NCBI GenBank assembly: GCA_002914805.1 | Contig: JXTB01000014.1 | Coordinates: forward strand, 1,460,721 to 1,524,720 | Direction of reading: 5' to 3' | Source of the DNA: Parasponia andersonii | Lineage: Eukaryota > Streptophyta > Magnoliopsida > Rosales > Cannabaceae | DNA length: 64,000 nt | Notes under the pieces: generated by a model | The model's input: only the letters and a program-made list of their open reading frames with translations | What the model was told of the DNA's origin: nothing | The model's database searches: none | Shown: one piece after another, positions 12,291-24,024 of the stretch | Layout: every line of letters starts with the position of its first letter | Position numbering within the stretch: position 1 is the stretch's first letter | Made by a program: the position numbers and the translations under genes

Positions 12291-13814
12291 ATATAAATGG
12301 GCTGGTTTCGATTTGGAACTGACGGAATGTTGGCTAAACTGCAACTGAACCAAACCAGTCGGTTTGCACTCCAATTGTGAATAAGCTAGAACGTGCGGAT
12401 TAGACTAGTTTGGTGTAGTTTGGCCGGTTTCCGTGATTTTGTGGTTTCTAACACCTTTAACCTTTAGTCGGCGCTTTACATACTTTGCTTGAAGAGTTTT
12501 GGGTCATAACGACTCGGGCTGAGTTAGAACTCTATTTAGCCTTATCCGCACACCTAAATTCTAAATGCAAAATGTAAAGTATTTAGAAGGGCTAGACCTA
12601 AATTCTAAATGATTGAATTTTGGACTCATTTTAAAGCCTTATTTGTTTCACCACAAAAGCCCATTTTAGTCCTTTTTTTTTTTTTTTTTTGAGAAAAATG
12701 GAAAGAATAAGACGATCAGAATAGTATTTCTTTTCGAGTATTTTACCATAAGAATGTATCTTTACTGAGAAACCTTAAGGCATGTCTTTCCTCATCAAAA
12801 GATGGAACGCATTATCCTAACTCCATCGAATCGAATCGTAGTCCTTGACTTAACAATTAGGAAATGAACTAAGTTGGATTAGGCAAACTTCAGATTTTAG
12901 TTATAAATGTGGGCTAATTTTTTTGGGCTTACTACATAAATACCCGGTTTAGATAGCATATTTGGATAGGTACTTAGCACTCGTTTGACTATATTCTTTG
13001 GAATTAATACATAAATACCCGTTTTAGACATTTGGATGGATACTCAGTTTTTATTTTTAATCAAATTCATACTCCTTTTTTTCGGAGAAATGAATACCAT
13101 ATGTTTTAATGTATACTATAGGCATATATTTCATGTATATATATATATAAAGAAGTAAAATCTCATTAAAAGGAATGGATTTTGTATCCAAATATTTTAC
13201 TTAAAATATGTATTCAGTCCAATTTCCTCAAAATTTTTAACATACCACTTTTTTTTAATGTTTACCAAACATTGTTTGATCCAAAAATTTTGAAAAATTA
13301 AAAATAAAAGGAATGATTTTAGCTTCTCAATTTTTTTTAACCAAATTAGCTCTTTGGTGAAAACGATTTTTTTTTTTTAACTATCTCCAACAATGATTTG
13401 GCAAAAATTACTTTTTTATGACTCTTTCCTACAATGATTTTGTTAGGTCTAATTTTTTTATCTTATACATATATATATATATATTTATATATTTATATAT
13501 ATATATATATTAATGATCACATCAGGTTATAAAATTGTTGACTAATACTAAAGAAATCATTTTGTGCCCAAACGTTGCTAATGGTCCTTTCCCCATTAAG
13601 TGAGATATAAGTTTGAAATTTGAACACAATGGACCTAGAAATTTGTTTATTTTTAATAAAATTTGCAATTCTTACTAAAAATGTGAATATTATGGCCTAT
13701 AATTTTTTTAATTTTCAGGCTAAGCGTGTTTATGAATAAAAAATATATATCATAAGATTTGCAAAGGTAAGAAATTAATGAACTTCCCTTGAAACAATTC
13801 TAATTATTAATTAT
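12291..13814. other. Intergenic DNA, a GC-richer block and a 75-bp duplication
   Basis: 12295-12480 holds GGTTTG/CAAACC-type motifs (AACCAAACCAGTCGGTTTG) that look like the edge of an old element. ACATAAATACCC recurs at about 12934 and 13009, a 75-bp imperfect tandem duplication. TA runs occur near 13470-13510. No gene is seen. Confidence 0.4.
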
Positions 13815-14440
13815 TGATTTTTTTTTTGAAAGGATTGAACTTCATTAAAACTCAAATAAAGGTTACAATAGCAAATTGAGTTACATATAACTTCTTACAA
13901 TGAGAATTAGAAAATCAATTCATAAACTTGAAGATAGAAATAACTTAAGAAATCTAAGACCACGAGTATTCTCTGACAATAATTTTAGAGAAGAATTCTG
14001 TGATAAATGTAATAAAGCTCTTCAATACTCGTTTTGACTTTTTACTATCCAAATTAGCACTTTTGATTGATTTATTGAAGTAGATTCTACCAATGTTGAT
14101 CCTCTATAGTAACAACCTTCTTAAATCTGAATAAAAAATTATACATATTTAGAGGACAACCACACGATTAATAAAGAAAATACCAAAAATAACTCAAATC
14201 ACCACCGATTTAGGTTTGAGTATACTAAGACCAACATAGATCTCGATCTAGGTAGATGATTACATTCCTAAATGAAAATATTATTTGAAACTAAAAATAA
14301 AAATAGGAAAAAAAACTGAGAAAAATTTATACCGAAAAGAAGAAAAACCTCTCTCCCTAGTAGGGGAGACACCTGCTAAGAGAGGAGGCGAGAAGGAAAT
14401 GCGGAGTCTATCTATACAGGGAGGCCTCTGTGTGGAAAAG
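13815..14440 (-). mobile_element. Possible truncated non-LTR retroelement (LINE tail)
   Basis: On the minus strand the segment ends in a run of A (13817-13827) preceded by TTTAATGAAGTTCAATCCTT, the kind of sequence often seen at the 3' end of plant LINEs and LINE-mobilised RNAs. No reverse transcriptase frame is present. The 5' limit is a guess, set by the change to a purine-rich stretch near 14440. Confidence 0.35.
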
Positions 14441-15944
14441 AAGGATAAAGAAAAAAAGATGATATTAATTTTTAAAATTATTCCATCATAAACAACATAA
14501 ACATTAAATTTGTTACTATTTACTAATTTGACAATTTAAGTTATGAAGGAGTCAATTAATTAAATATACAACATAAACTATAAATAAATATCTGACCTTA
14601 TAGAAGGGAAAGAAGAAGCAATCAAAATTGGCTAAAACCCAAGTGAGAAGGGAGCGAGAGAAATAAGGACATCCAAAAGATTGGAGGTTAAAAGAGATTC
14701 ATTGAGCGCAACGAAAATGAGCGAAGCAATGTTTTATTTTATCTTTTTTTTTTAAATCATGGTTAATGAAATTGTTAAGAAAATGAAAAATGTAAGTTTT
14801 GACGATTTTCGTTTATCTTCAATAAGAGAAAATGAAATCCTTCACTTTATCAAGTGTTAAAAAATAATTCAAAACTTGTAACAACATAGAATCTCAAACT
14901 TAAAAATTTCAAAATTTGTAACAACATAAAACTTTTTAATATTCCGATTCCCATACAAAGAAAATCCCATACGAATCTCCTTCTCCCCCTTAGTTGCGGA
15001 AAATTTCTCAATTAAGCCGAAATATTCAATTCCATTAATTTACTTGATATAATAATCAAATGTTAGGCAATATGAGGAAAGTGTTATTTCCTCTAAATTC
15101 ATTTACTCGATAAGGGGGAGCTATTATTCTCTAGCTGAAAATGCATGGATAAGCTTTTTCAATAGTTAATTGAATCCTCCTCAACATGAGAAAATCTATT
15201 CAGTTTGGCGCCAGAAGTATTGACTTGCGCAGTTTATCTAACAAGAATTTGTGCATTTAACACGTGATTTTTCTGTCCAATAAACTGATGTATTTACAAA
15301 TTAGGGTTTTATTGGAACGTTCTCAATTTATTAGAAAATTTAAAGTATGGAGGCTAGACCGAGATAAAATGCAAAGTTTAGGGCCGACTTGTGTTTTAAT
15401 TCTTAATTAAATTTTTCAAGTACATGCACTTTATTCTTCTTCTTTTGGAGGAAATAAAAGTTTAGATGCCCATTAGAAAAATTGTGTTTTTATTTATCTA
15501 CCCAACAAATATACTCGTAGATGATTTATTACACAATTTAAGTCGGGAACAAATACCAAAAAAAATTCATATTTTCTTTTTTTTTTTTCTTTTTTTCGCA
15601 GACAAATTTTCGTACAAAATAATAAGAACTCTTACTCAATATTAAATACTTCGCACAATGATTGATCTGTATTTGCTTGCATCCAATTATATGATAAAAC
15701 TTATTGGCCCCGTTAAAGTAAATGCCAATCTCAAACTTGTCATGTACCTCGATTTATACTATATGACTGATGCCCTTAACAAAACATCAAAAAAAAATAT
15801 ATATTAGAGGGACCATAAAATCAGACGAACTTTCTACGAAATTGCGAAATACACTTCTGTAATATCAGCAAGATAAATAAAAAATTAAAAAAAAAAGAGA
15901 GAGATAGTTAAAAATTTAATACATGGGGTAGATATGTCTGTGGG
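14441..15944. other. AT-rich intergenic DNA, nothing recognised
   Basis: No open frame, repeat pair or RNA gene that I can support. Runs of T and A occur near 14740, 15575 and 15885. Confidence 0.4.
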
Positions 15945-15952
15945 TTAGTTTT
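15945..15952. repeat. Target duplication, left copy (TTAGTTTT)
   Basis: The same eight bases follow the element at 17349-17356. Confidence 0.75.
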
Positions 15953-17348
15953 GAGAAATTAGGTAAAATATGCATCAAGATATATATATATATTTTGGTC
16001 TATATGCTCCGTTTAAAAAATTTTTGAAAAAATATGCATGTGGACAAAATTACCCTTAAAAATATTAAGAAAAATCTATGCATATCACATTTAATTGATC
16101 CGAATCTCTCTCTCGCACATAAATTCTCTTTCGACTGAAAATCTTAAGTAATCCAAGAATTATACTACTCCATAATCCATACTCGCACAAATCCTCGTTC
16201 TCATCTCTTACAATACCGTCAAACTCATCATTTCCCTATATTCTCTCATCATTCTTCTCCACATAGTTATGGGTATGGTCTAAAATAGAATATCATCAAA
16301 TTTCGAGATATTATGAGGTAATTTATGTGTGGCAAAATCGTTTTGAGGTTAATTTTTGCGAGTTTAAAAAAATTGCGATAATTTTCGATGATTTTCGATA
16401 ATTTTTCGATGATATTTCGATGAAAATTGTATTCTCAGCAAAATTTCAATGAAAATGGTATTTTTGACAATTTTCGATGCAATTTCGATGGTTTTTCGAT
16501 GATATTTCGATGAAAATTGTATTCTCAGCAAAATTTCAATGAAAATGATATTTTTGAAAATTTTTGATGCATTTTTGATGATATTTGGATAAAAGTGGTA
16601 TTCTTATTAATATTTCGATAAAAATGATATTTTTGATAATTTTTGACATAATTTCGATATAATTTCGATGAAGTGGTATTTTCGATAAAATTTTTATCAA
16701 AAATACCACTTTTATCGAAATATCATCAAAATTACATCGAAAATCGTCGAAAATGTCATTTTATCGAAATATTAACAAAATACCACTTTTATCAAAATAT
16801 CATCGAAAATGCATCAAAAATTCATCGAAATTGCATCGAAAATTATCAAAAATACCATTTTCATTGAAATTTTGCTGAGAATATAATTTTCATCGAAATA
16901 TTATCGAAAAACCATCGAAAATCATTACGATTTTTTTATAAAACTCGCAAAAATTAACCTCAAAATGATTTTCCACACATAAATTACCTCATAATATCTT
17001 GAAATTTGATAATATGCTATTTTAGACTATACACATGACTATGTAGAGAAGAATGAAGAGAGAAGATAGGGAAATGATGAGTTTGACGGCGTTGTAAGAG
17101 ATGAGAACGAGGTTTTCTACGAGTATGGACTATGGAGTACTATAATTCTTGGATTACTTGAGATTTTCAGTCGAGAGAGAGTTTCTGTGCGAGAGAGAGA
17201 TTCAGATCAATTAAGGTGATGGACATAGTTTTTTTCTTAGTATTATTAAAGGTAGTTTCATCTACATGCATATTTTTTCAGAGAGTTTTTAAACTGAGCA
17301 TATAGACCAAAATATGTCTATTTTCGTGCATATTTTACCTAATTTCTC
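15953..17348. mobile_element. 1.4-kb near-palindromic foldback element
   Basis: The right half is the reverse complement of the left half over most of its length. The ends are GAGAAATTAGGTAAAATATG and its inverse. Internal landmarks repeat in inverted form, for example TTTTGGTCTATATGCTC, AAGTAATCCAAGAATTATA, AAACTCATCATTTCCCTAT and GAGGTTAATTTTTGCGAG. The centre is near 16691, so the arms are about 740 and 655 bp. The inner 350 bp of each arm is an array of short units built on TTTCGAT (left) or ATCGAAA (right). An 8-bp duplication TTAGTTTT flanks it, as with hAT-type insertion. No transposase is encoded. If transcribed it would form a very long hairpin RNA. Confidence 0.85.
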
Positions 17349-17356
17349 TTAGTTTT
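17349..17356. repeat. Target duplication, right copy (TTAGTTTT)
   Basis: Matches 15945-15952. Confidence 0.75.
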
Positions 17357-17499
17357 CTAGTTTATTTCTAGAAAATACAAATTTAACTTCATTAGTTCCA
17401 AATTCTAAATTAAAACCACTAAACCAAGACCAAATCTAACCACAATGTAGTTTGATACCGGTTTGCAATATATATATATATATATATATGCATATGTAA

Positions 17500-17736
17500 G
17501 TTGTCAATCCAATAGGTATTTTTTTTTTACCTATGGGTAGGTATTTTTTTTTTAGCTATTGGATCACCATCTAATGGTGATTCAATGACTATAATGAAGT
17601 GCATGAAAAGACGTGTATCATTAATGCTCTTTCTCTCTTTTATTTTTTATAATAAAAAAATGTACATGTTAAATTTTCTTTGACCAAATTGATACCTATG
17701 CATAGGTAAAAAAAAATTACCTACTGGATTGGTGCG
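17500..17736 (-). mobile_element. (TA)n-associated MITE, copy B
   Basis: About 237 bp, ending GTTGTCAATCCAATAGGTAT at the left and ACTGGATTGGTGCGCA at the right. It has TA runs on both sides (17468-17490 and 17741-17779). Inside are the family landmarks ACCTATGGGTAGGTATT and CATTAATGCTCTTTCTCTC. Confidence 0.85.
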
Positions 17737-17740
<4 letters not shown>

Positions 17741-17783
<43 letters not shown>

Positions 17784-17800
17784 ATTATTATTATTATTTT
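17741..17800. repeat. (TA)n followed by (TTA)n microsatellite
   Basis: About 19 TA units running into seven TTA units. It borders MITE copy B. Confidence 0.9.
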
Positions 17801-18980
17801 GAGAGAGAGCCTTTTGAAATAACATACGTCCTACCAAAAGAAAATTTATAAAATTATCACAATTCAATTAATCTTTTAATCTCAAATTTAAAGAACAATA
17901 TATTACATATATAAAGTAAATAAAGTTAAAATAAAACTAGTAAAATTATCAAAACTAAATCAAATTCAATAGCAAATAACTCATAAGATGAGTATAATTT
18001 AGTACGGTGTACAATAAATACTATAAATGACGACTAGAAATAGTGTCACCTATTTATGTTGGGCGTGTGAACTAAAAGTCGCACTAACATTGGAAGCGAT
18101 TAGATTTATAAAGGTTTAGGTTACTCATCTTAACATGGTAGATTTTTTTAAGTTAGAATACCAAACATAATAATTTATATATAATATAGCACATCAATCC
18201 AGTAATTTTTTTTTTAATTTTTAACTTATTTATAGGTATTGTATTGTTCAGTTAAAATAGAAAAAGAAAGGCATCAAATAATGTATATTAATTATTTATA
18301 AGTATTGTATTGCTCAGTTATAATAGAAAGAGAAATGAATCAAATAAGGTATATTTATTGTTTTTTTTTTCCTCTAACTACTCAAATTATGGTAACTATT
18401 AGATAATAATTCAACAGTTAAAAAAAATAGTTGTAGATTGATATAAAAAAATATCTATGTCCCATATATATATATATTATATGATAATCTAACTTAACAT
18501 ATTGATTTGTTTTCGACGATTTAGCAAATTTTGAAATCACAAATCAAACTAAACCTTTTATTTTAAAAAAAAATTCAAAAACCATATCCAGACAAAACCA
18601 TAATTGTTTAAATATCTGGCACTCATTAAATAATTACACAAAATAAAGACCAACAAAGTAAAGTTTTCGTGTAATTATAATATATCTTTTTTTTTAAAAA
18701 AAATACTTTGTTATATAAAACTTCATAACCCAACAAATCCGATAAAAAACAACCCAACCAACCTTAAAAAAGAACAACACATGGAAAAATATTCGGGTTC
18801 CTATCAACCTAACCATTGAAACTTTAGTTGGTTTCGTCTTGATATCATCTGTCAGAGTAGCTCAAACCCGATCAAAATTGTATATAGCTCGAACCCGATC
18901 AAAATTAATTATATACGTATAATATTTTCAATATCTGTTGATATAACATATATATATATATATATATACAATTTAAAAAT
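17801..18980. other. AT-rich intergenic DNA with a 67-bp duplication
   Basis: GTATTGTATTG..CAGTTA(A/T)AATAGAAA(A/G)AGAAA at about 18236 recurs at about 18303 in tandem. Nothing else is recognised. Confidence 0.4.
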
Positions 18981-19500
18981 AGGGTTTAGGGCACAAACAG
19001 TACATAAACTATTTAACTTGTGGCAATTTGATTTTTAAAGTTTTAAGTGTAGCAATTGAACCTTTGAACTTTCCAATTTGAAAGAATTTGATTCCTGAGT
19101 TGTCTAAATTACAATATATTCTTAAATTTTTCACCAAAAATAAATGTGAAAAATTTGATCCCTGAGTTGTTTAAAAATATATTTAAAAAAAATAAATTAA
19201 ATGAAAGGATTTAGAGACAAAGAACAATGTATTATTTGCATTTTATAAAATTTTTGGAGCTCAAAATTTTTAAAAAAAATTATGCAATTGTTCATTTTTA
19301 TATTTAGAATTTTTTAATTATTTTTATACTATCACGTGCTCTCTTTGTATATTTTTTTATTATAAATATAATAATATATTGTAATTAGATTATTTATGGA
19401 CTAAGTTATTTCGAATTTAAAAATTCATAAGTTTAATCGCCACCTAATAACCAAATTGCTAAAAAATTTGATATTGCAGGATCATTTGTGCCATTAAGTC
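18981..19500. repeat. Possible decayed inverted-repeat element
   Basis: The left edge reads GGGCACAAACAGTACATAAAC and then GGCAATTTGATTTTTAA. The right edge, read in reverse complement, gives GGCACAAATGATCCTGC and then GCAATTTGGTTATTA. The correspondence is partial. A related stretch (TGCACAAATACCTTTGAACT) occurs at about 61456. Confidence 0.35.
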
Positions 19501-20492
19501 CAACAAATAAGATAAAACTCTTTTATTATGTTACCCTTTTTATTCTTGTTAAAAGCAAAAAGGCTAAAGTCTAAAACTATTTAAACTAGACCCTTTTTTC
19601 TCTTTAAATAAAATGTTTCATTTAAAAAAAAAAAAAACTTCGATTGACCGATTAGCTGTTGCATCTGAAATCAGTCCGTGCAACCGTATCAATTGGGCAG
19701 TGGAAAAGCAAAGTCATGCGTGCAAGGCCTGCAAATGAAAAGCAGTTCTGATTCCCGTACACGTGTTATGATGCATGTTGTATGCTTTTGGGACAATGGA
19801 AACAAAGATGAGCAAACCCAGCATCGTAAAAGATATAATTTAAACGCACTAGTAATGAGAAATGCGTGATGCTAAAAGGAAAAGAGTGTTGCTCATAAGT
19901 CATAACATATTTCTCAAACGAAGAAAAAAAAACAAAAGCCATAACATGGGTAGCAAATTAAGCTAACAAGAGTTAAACGGCTAACATTATATTTATATAT
20001 ATATTTAATGTATTTAGTTTGAAAAATATATTTATTAAATATGTTAATAAAAAATGTAATTTTCTATATATATATATATATATGTATAAGAGTAAGACAA
20101 AAGACACATTATTTTTGGGGAGATTCTAGTATAAAGAGGGCTCCTATTTGTAGAAGAATTTTTTTAATCGTAAGATCAAAATTGAGTGGTCTTTTTCAAT
20201 TTGTTTATTATAGAAATACCTACGTACAATTATGTTCACTCTCCACTAAAAATTAAAAAATAAAGTTAAAATTTGTAATAATTTTCAAAAAAAAAATTAA
20301 AAAAAAAAAAAAGATAAAAGAGGAATAAATTTGTCTCATTTGTTTTTTTATAATTAACTTTGAGAGCAGTACATAAGAAAGAAACTCGAACATAAAAAAA
20401 ATAGTACAGTACGTAACAAAGAAAGTCGAACATGAAAAAATAGTATTTTCTCTTTATTTTCTCTTATTTCCTACTTATCTTGCCATGAATTG

Positions 20493-20543
<51 letters not shown>

Positions 20544-21869
20544 TTTAGATGGACTTTAACATACCTATTTAATGATCTGAAAATATATCTACTCAAAAAG
20601 ATAAATTAGATAACCGCGAAGAAGAATGGAGCAAAACTGAAATGTAGACTTATCCAATGAACTTACTTTTTTATATACATATACATATACCAGTATAGAG
20701 GAAAAAAAAAGGTTCAACCAAATGAAAATCAAACAAAAGTAATATTTTGGTCACTTGTTTCAGAGGAAGTGTCGTAACTAACGCCAATGATGGGAAGATA
20801 AACCGCGTATTTAACTTTTTTTTTTCTTTGGTGAGGATCTGGGATCTACAAATTAAGGTCAATATTCATTCATATAATCACATTTCTCAAATCAAATTCA
20901 ACATCTTTTATCATATTTTATTATACAAATTCAATCTTAAACTATAATAGTAATTCCACCAAAACATGAGACAAAAAAAAAAATCCACACAACCAAAATT
21001 GGATCCTTCTATAGTAACTCTTAAGTAGATTGAAAATGAGTTTAACCAAAAGAAAACCTTGTGAAAAGAAATTTTATGAGTGGTTTGAAGAAGACAGAGC
21101 AAAATAATGAGTTTTTCTTTCTTTTCTTTTTTTTTCTCCTAGTTTAGTTATCGTGTATTGGAGTGTATGAGAAACTGTATATAATCATTTTGTTGATCAC
21201 CACTCATTTTCATCAAATGCTCTAACAATTACTCTTATTTGTAAGAGAGATTTTATCCCTCCTACACTAGAAGTCACCGTCAATTTTTACCTGGAAGATA
21301 TAATTAATATATTAGGTCTTGCATGAAATGTTTTTCAATCTTCTAATTAAAAACTAAGACTTTGTATGATACTTGGTACCTTAAGGTGTCCATAACATAA
21401 CTCATTAAAAAAATATTATATTTTCACATACTTTAATATGATTGATCAAGAAAATGTTAATATTATTTATTGATAATTGATTAAATATTTAATTATTCAA
21501 AATAACATTAATATTATATGATAAAAAACAACAAAAAAATATATTGAGATAAAAAAAATTTAAATATAAAAATGAAATTAGACATGAGTATTTTACACAT
21601 CTGAAAGATAGGTACATGTATAATACATTTTCTCGAAAAGCATAAATATTTTTAAATATATTTGATAAAAATACTTAATTCAACTTGTATAATTGCAATA
21701 TATATATATATATATATATATGTATAATAGGTAAAATTGCTAATTATGGCTCGCGAAGGTAAAATCTATTCAAAGTTAAATGTTAATATGAAACTTCATG
21801 AATATTAGACAGTAGACGTCATCATACTACTCAACTTTTTTTTTTTTGGAGTATTGACACGTGAAAAAT
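19501..21869. other. AT-rich intergenic DNA with microsatellites, no gene
   Basis: Contains TA runs at 20068-20083, 20497-20541 and 21699-21721, and a 43-bp imperfect tandem duplication near 20366-20450 (CAGTAC.TAA.AAAGAAA.TCGAACAT). Small open frames are low-complexity. Confidence 0.4.
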
Positions 21870-22105
21870 GATCCTAATACTAAAGATAATACTAATTGTA
21901 CAAAAATTTATACTAAATTTTTAATACCAACACATGTGACATTTGAATTGTCACAATTTAATTAGTATATTAAAATTTATCATAAATAAATTAATTATAT
22001 TTACTAATTAAATATTACCAACTCAAATATCATTTGTGTTGATATTAAAAATTTAATAAAAATTTTGATACGATTAGCATTATCCTAATACTAATAGAAC
22101 ACCGA
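21870..22105. mobile_element. Small hairpin MITE
   Basis: The left arm CCTAATACTAAAGATAATAC through TACTAAATTTTTAATACCAACACATGTGACATTT faces an inverted right arm ending in GCATTATCCTAATACTAATAG, giving arms of about 70-90 bp. A partial relative lies at 33053-33220 (GTACTAATTTTTATACTAAATTTTTAA). It is non-coding. Confidence 0.6.
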
Positions 22106-22740
22106 TCCAAGCGCAACAAAATGTCACTATAAATTTTGGATGCTTTTAGATTTGGTTTTTGAGCAAAATTATATAAGTCAATTATGATAATTAAAAAAAA
22201 CAAAAGGAAATAAAGAAAGAAAAATCGTTAGTGAAAAAAGTCAGGAAACATTTTCCCTTTTTGCTTAAAAAAAAGGATAATGAGTGATGGAAATCTAAAT
22301 AACACCGTGGTGACTTTACGTACTCCACATGGTAACACTAGTTAAATAGATTCGTACATAACTTTTTTTTTTTTTTTTCTGATTCTACTTGGTCTTTTAT
22401 TTATTTATTTATTTTTTTTACCATTGACCTTAACCGTACCTATTTCTTTAGTTCCATTTAATTTAAGCCTCATATATAGTCAAGTTTAGCTCCTACATCA
22501 ACTGCTGAAATCACTTCTTCTCCTCAAAGCAAATTAGGATCCCCAGTGCTCAAAGCAATAGTCTTAATGACCTTTATATGACTGACCTAGACCATTGGTG
22601 GTACCACTTTACAAAGTCGCGCTAGTGGACCTCGTTCTGTAAGCCTTTCATTCAAAGTGACCATTTGATTCAAGACTAATAATTCAGATCCTAAGAAAAC
22701 GAGATTGCCCCTAAATTTGATGACTAAGAAATTTGAAACA
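22106..22740. other. Intergenic DNA, nothing recognised
   Basis: A GC-richer stretch at 22490-22680 has no open frame or family match that I can support. Confidence 0.4.
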
Positions 22741-23515
22741 GGGATAATAACATTAAACTACTACAAGTTCTAATTTTTTTTTAAACAAATTTCTTAATTT
22801 TTGAACATCTGTAAAATAATATCTTTATTTTTAAATTTTTATAAAATAATATCATGATTTTTGAATTTTTACAAAATAATATTTTCACTTTTAGATTCTG
22901 CAAATTAATATCTGACAATTAAAATTCTTAGAAATTAATATCCTAACATTTGAAATTCTTATAAATTTATAATCTTAATGTCCAATTAATTGATTTTAAT
23001 AATAAAAAAATGATAGTAGCCATCATCGACTTAATTAAAACTTATTAAACAATAATAAAATTTATAAAAAAAATATTTGTATTTAGCTTATTTTACATTT
23101 CATTTAAAAAAAATAAAAAACTAGAACGAGAGGTAAAAATAATTCATTGTAAAAAAAGAGAACATGAGAGGTAAAAAAAAATGTGTTACTTTTAGCAATT
23201 AACTAATAAAAATAGCTACAACATAATTTCCGATGATATACTAATATCTAAATATTTTTAATAAGTTAACGAGAGATGTTTGCATTTTTTAATTTACTTA
23301 TTGTATAAATATACAAAGAAAATAAAAATTGAGAGTATTAATTTGTAGAAATTGTAAATATCAAGGTATTAATTTGTAAAATTTAAAAATAGAAATATTA
23401 ATACATTATTTTACAAAAATTTAAAAATAAAAATATTATTTTTTAAATATTCAAAAATCATAATTTGTTTTACTAAAAAGTTAAAATTCAGAGTATTTTA
23501 ACTTGATTAACCCTT
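22741..23515. mobile_element. Foldback element with long inverted arms
   Basis: The ends are GGGATAATAACATTAAACTA and, inverted, GGGTTAATCAAGTTAAAATA. The arms stay matched for roughly 200 bp and are themselves built of short direct repeats of the form TTTTTGAATTTTTACAAAATAATAT (unit about 30 bp). A non-matching core lies at about 22990-23330. No coding sequence. The flanks were not resolved into a target duplication. Confidence 0.65.
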
Positions 23516-24024
23516 TGAAATTCTATTAGACAAAAATAATACTCATGTATAACATATAATGTAAAAATCTCTCTTTTGTATAAAATACCTTTTTAATATC
23601 AATAAGTCGTCCACCATTCGTGGATGAAAAAGATTATTCTATTACTTATACCCTTTCTATAAAAATAAAATAAAATAAGAACCAATTTTAAGCATATAAA
23701 AATTTACACTCTTCCGAAAATAAACGGTTGGCCAATCTACCAAGCATGCATAGTACATGTGCGTGATACTAAAACTCAATAAAATCGCTTGCTTAGCTTT
23801 ACCACTGACCAAAAAAATAAAATCTAAAGCCCAGTTTGTAATTTCCTTGGTAATGCACAATTAATTTCCCAAGAATATTTCTCTCGACTGTATAAACAAC
23901 AAAAAAACAAAAAACAAAACAAAACAAGAAGTCCAACAAAATTTCTTACCTGGATGAAATGTATTAAAAAAAAAGAAGAAAATGCAATTTTTTATTCAAT
24001 AAACACATTCTCATCCTCTTCAAC
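23516..24024. other. 3' flank of the F-box gene
   Basis: AT-rich and non-coding. An AATAAA on the minus strand at 23991-23996 lies about 30 bases beyond the stop codon and is a candidate poly(A) signal. Confidence 0.4.

Noticed and set aside
15945..17356. CRISPR-like array because of the regular TTTCGAT units
   Set aside because: The units are short, irregular and AT-rich, without unique spacers, and sit inside a eukaryotic palindromic element.
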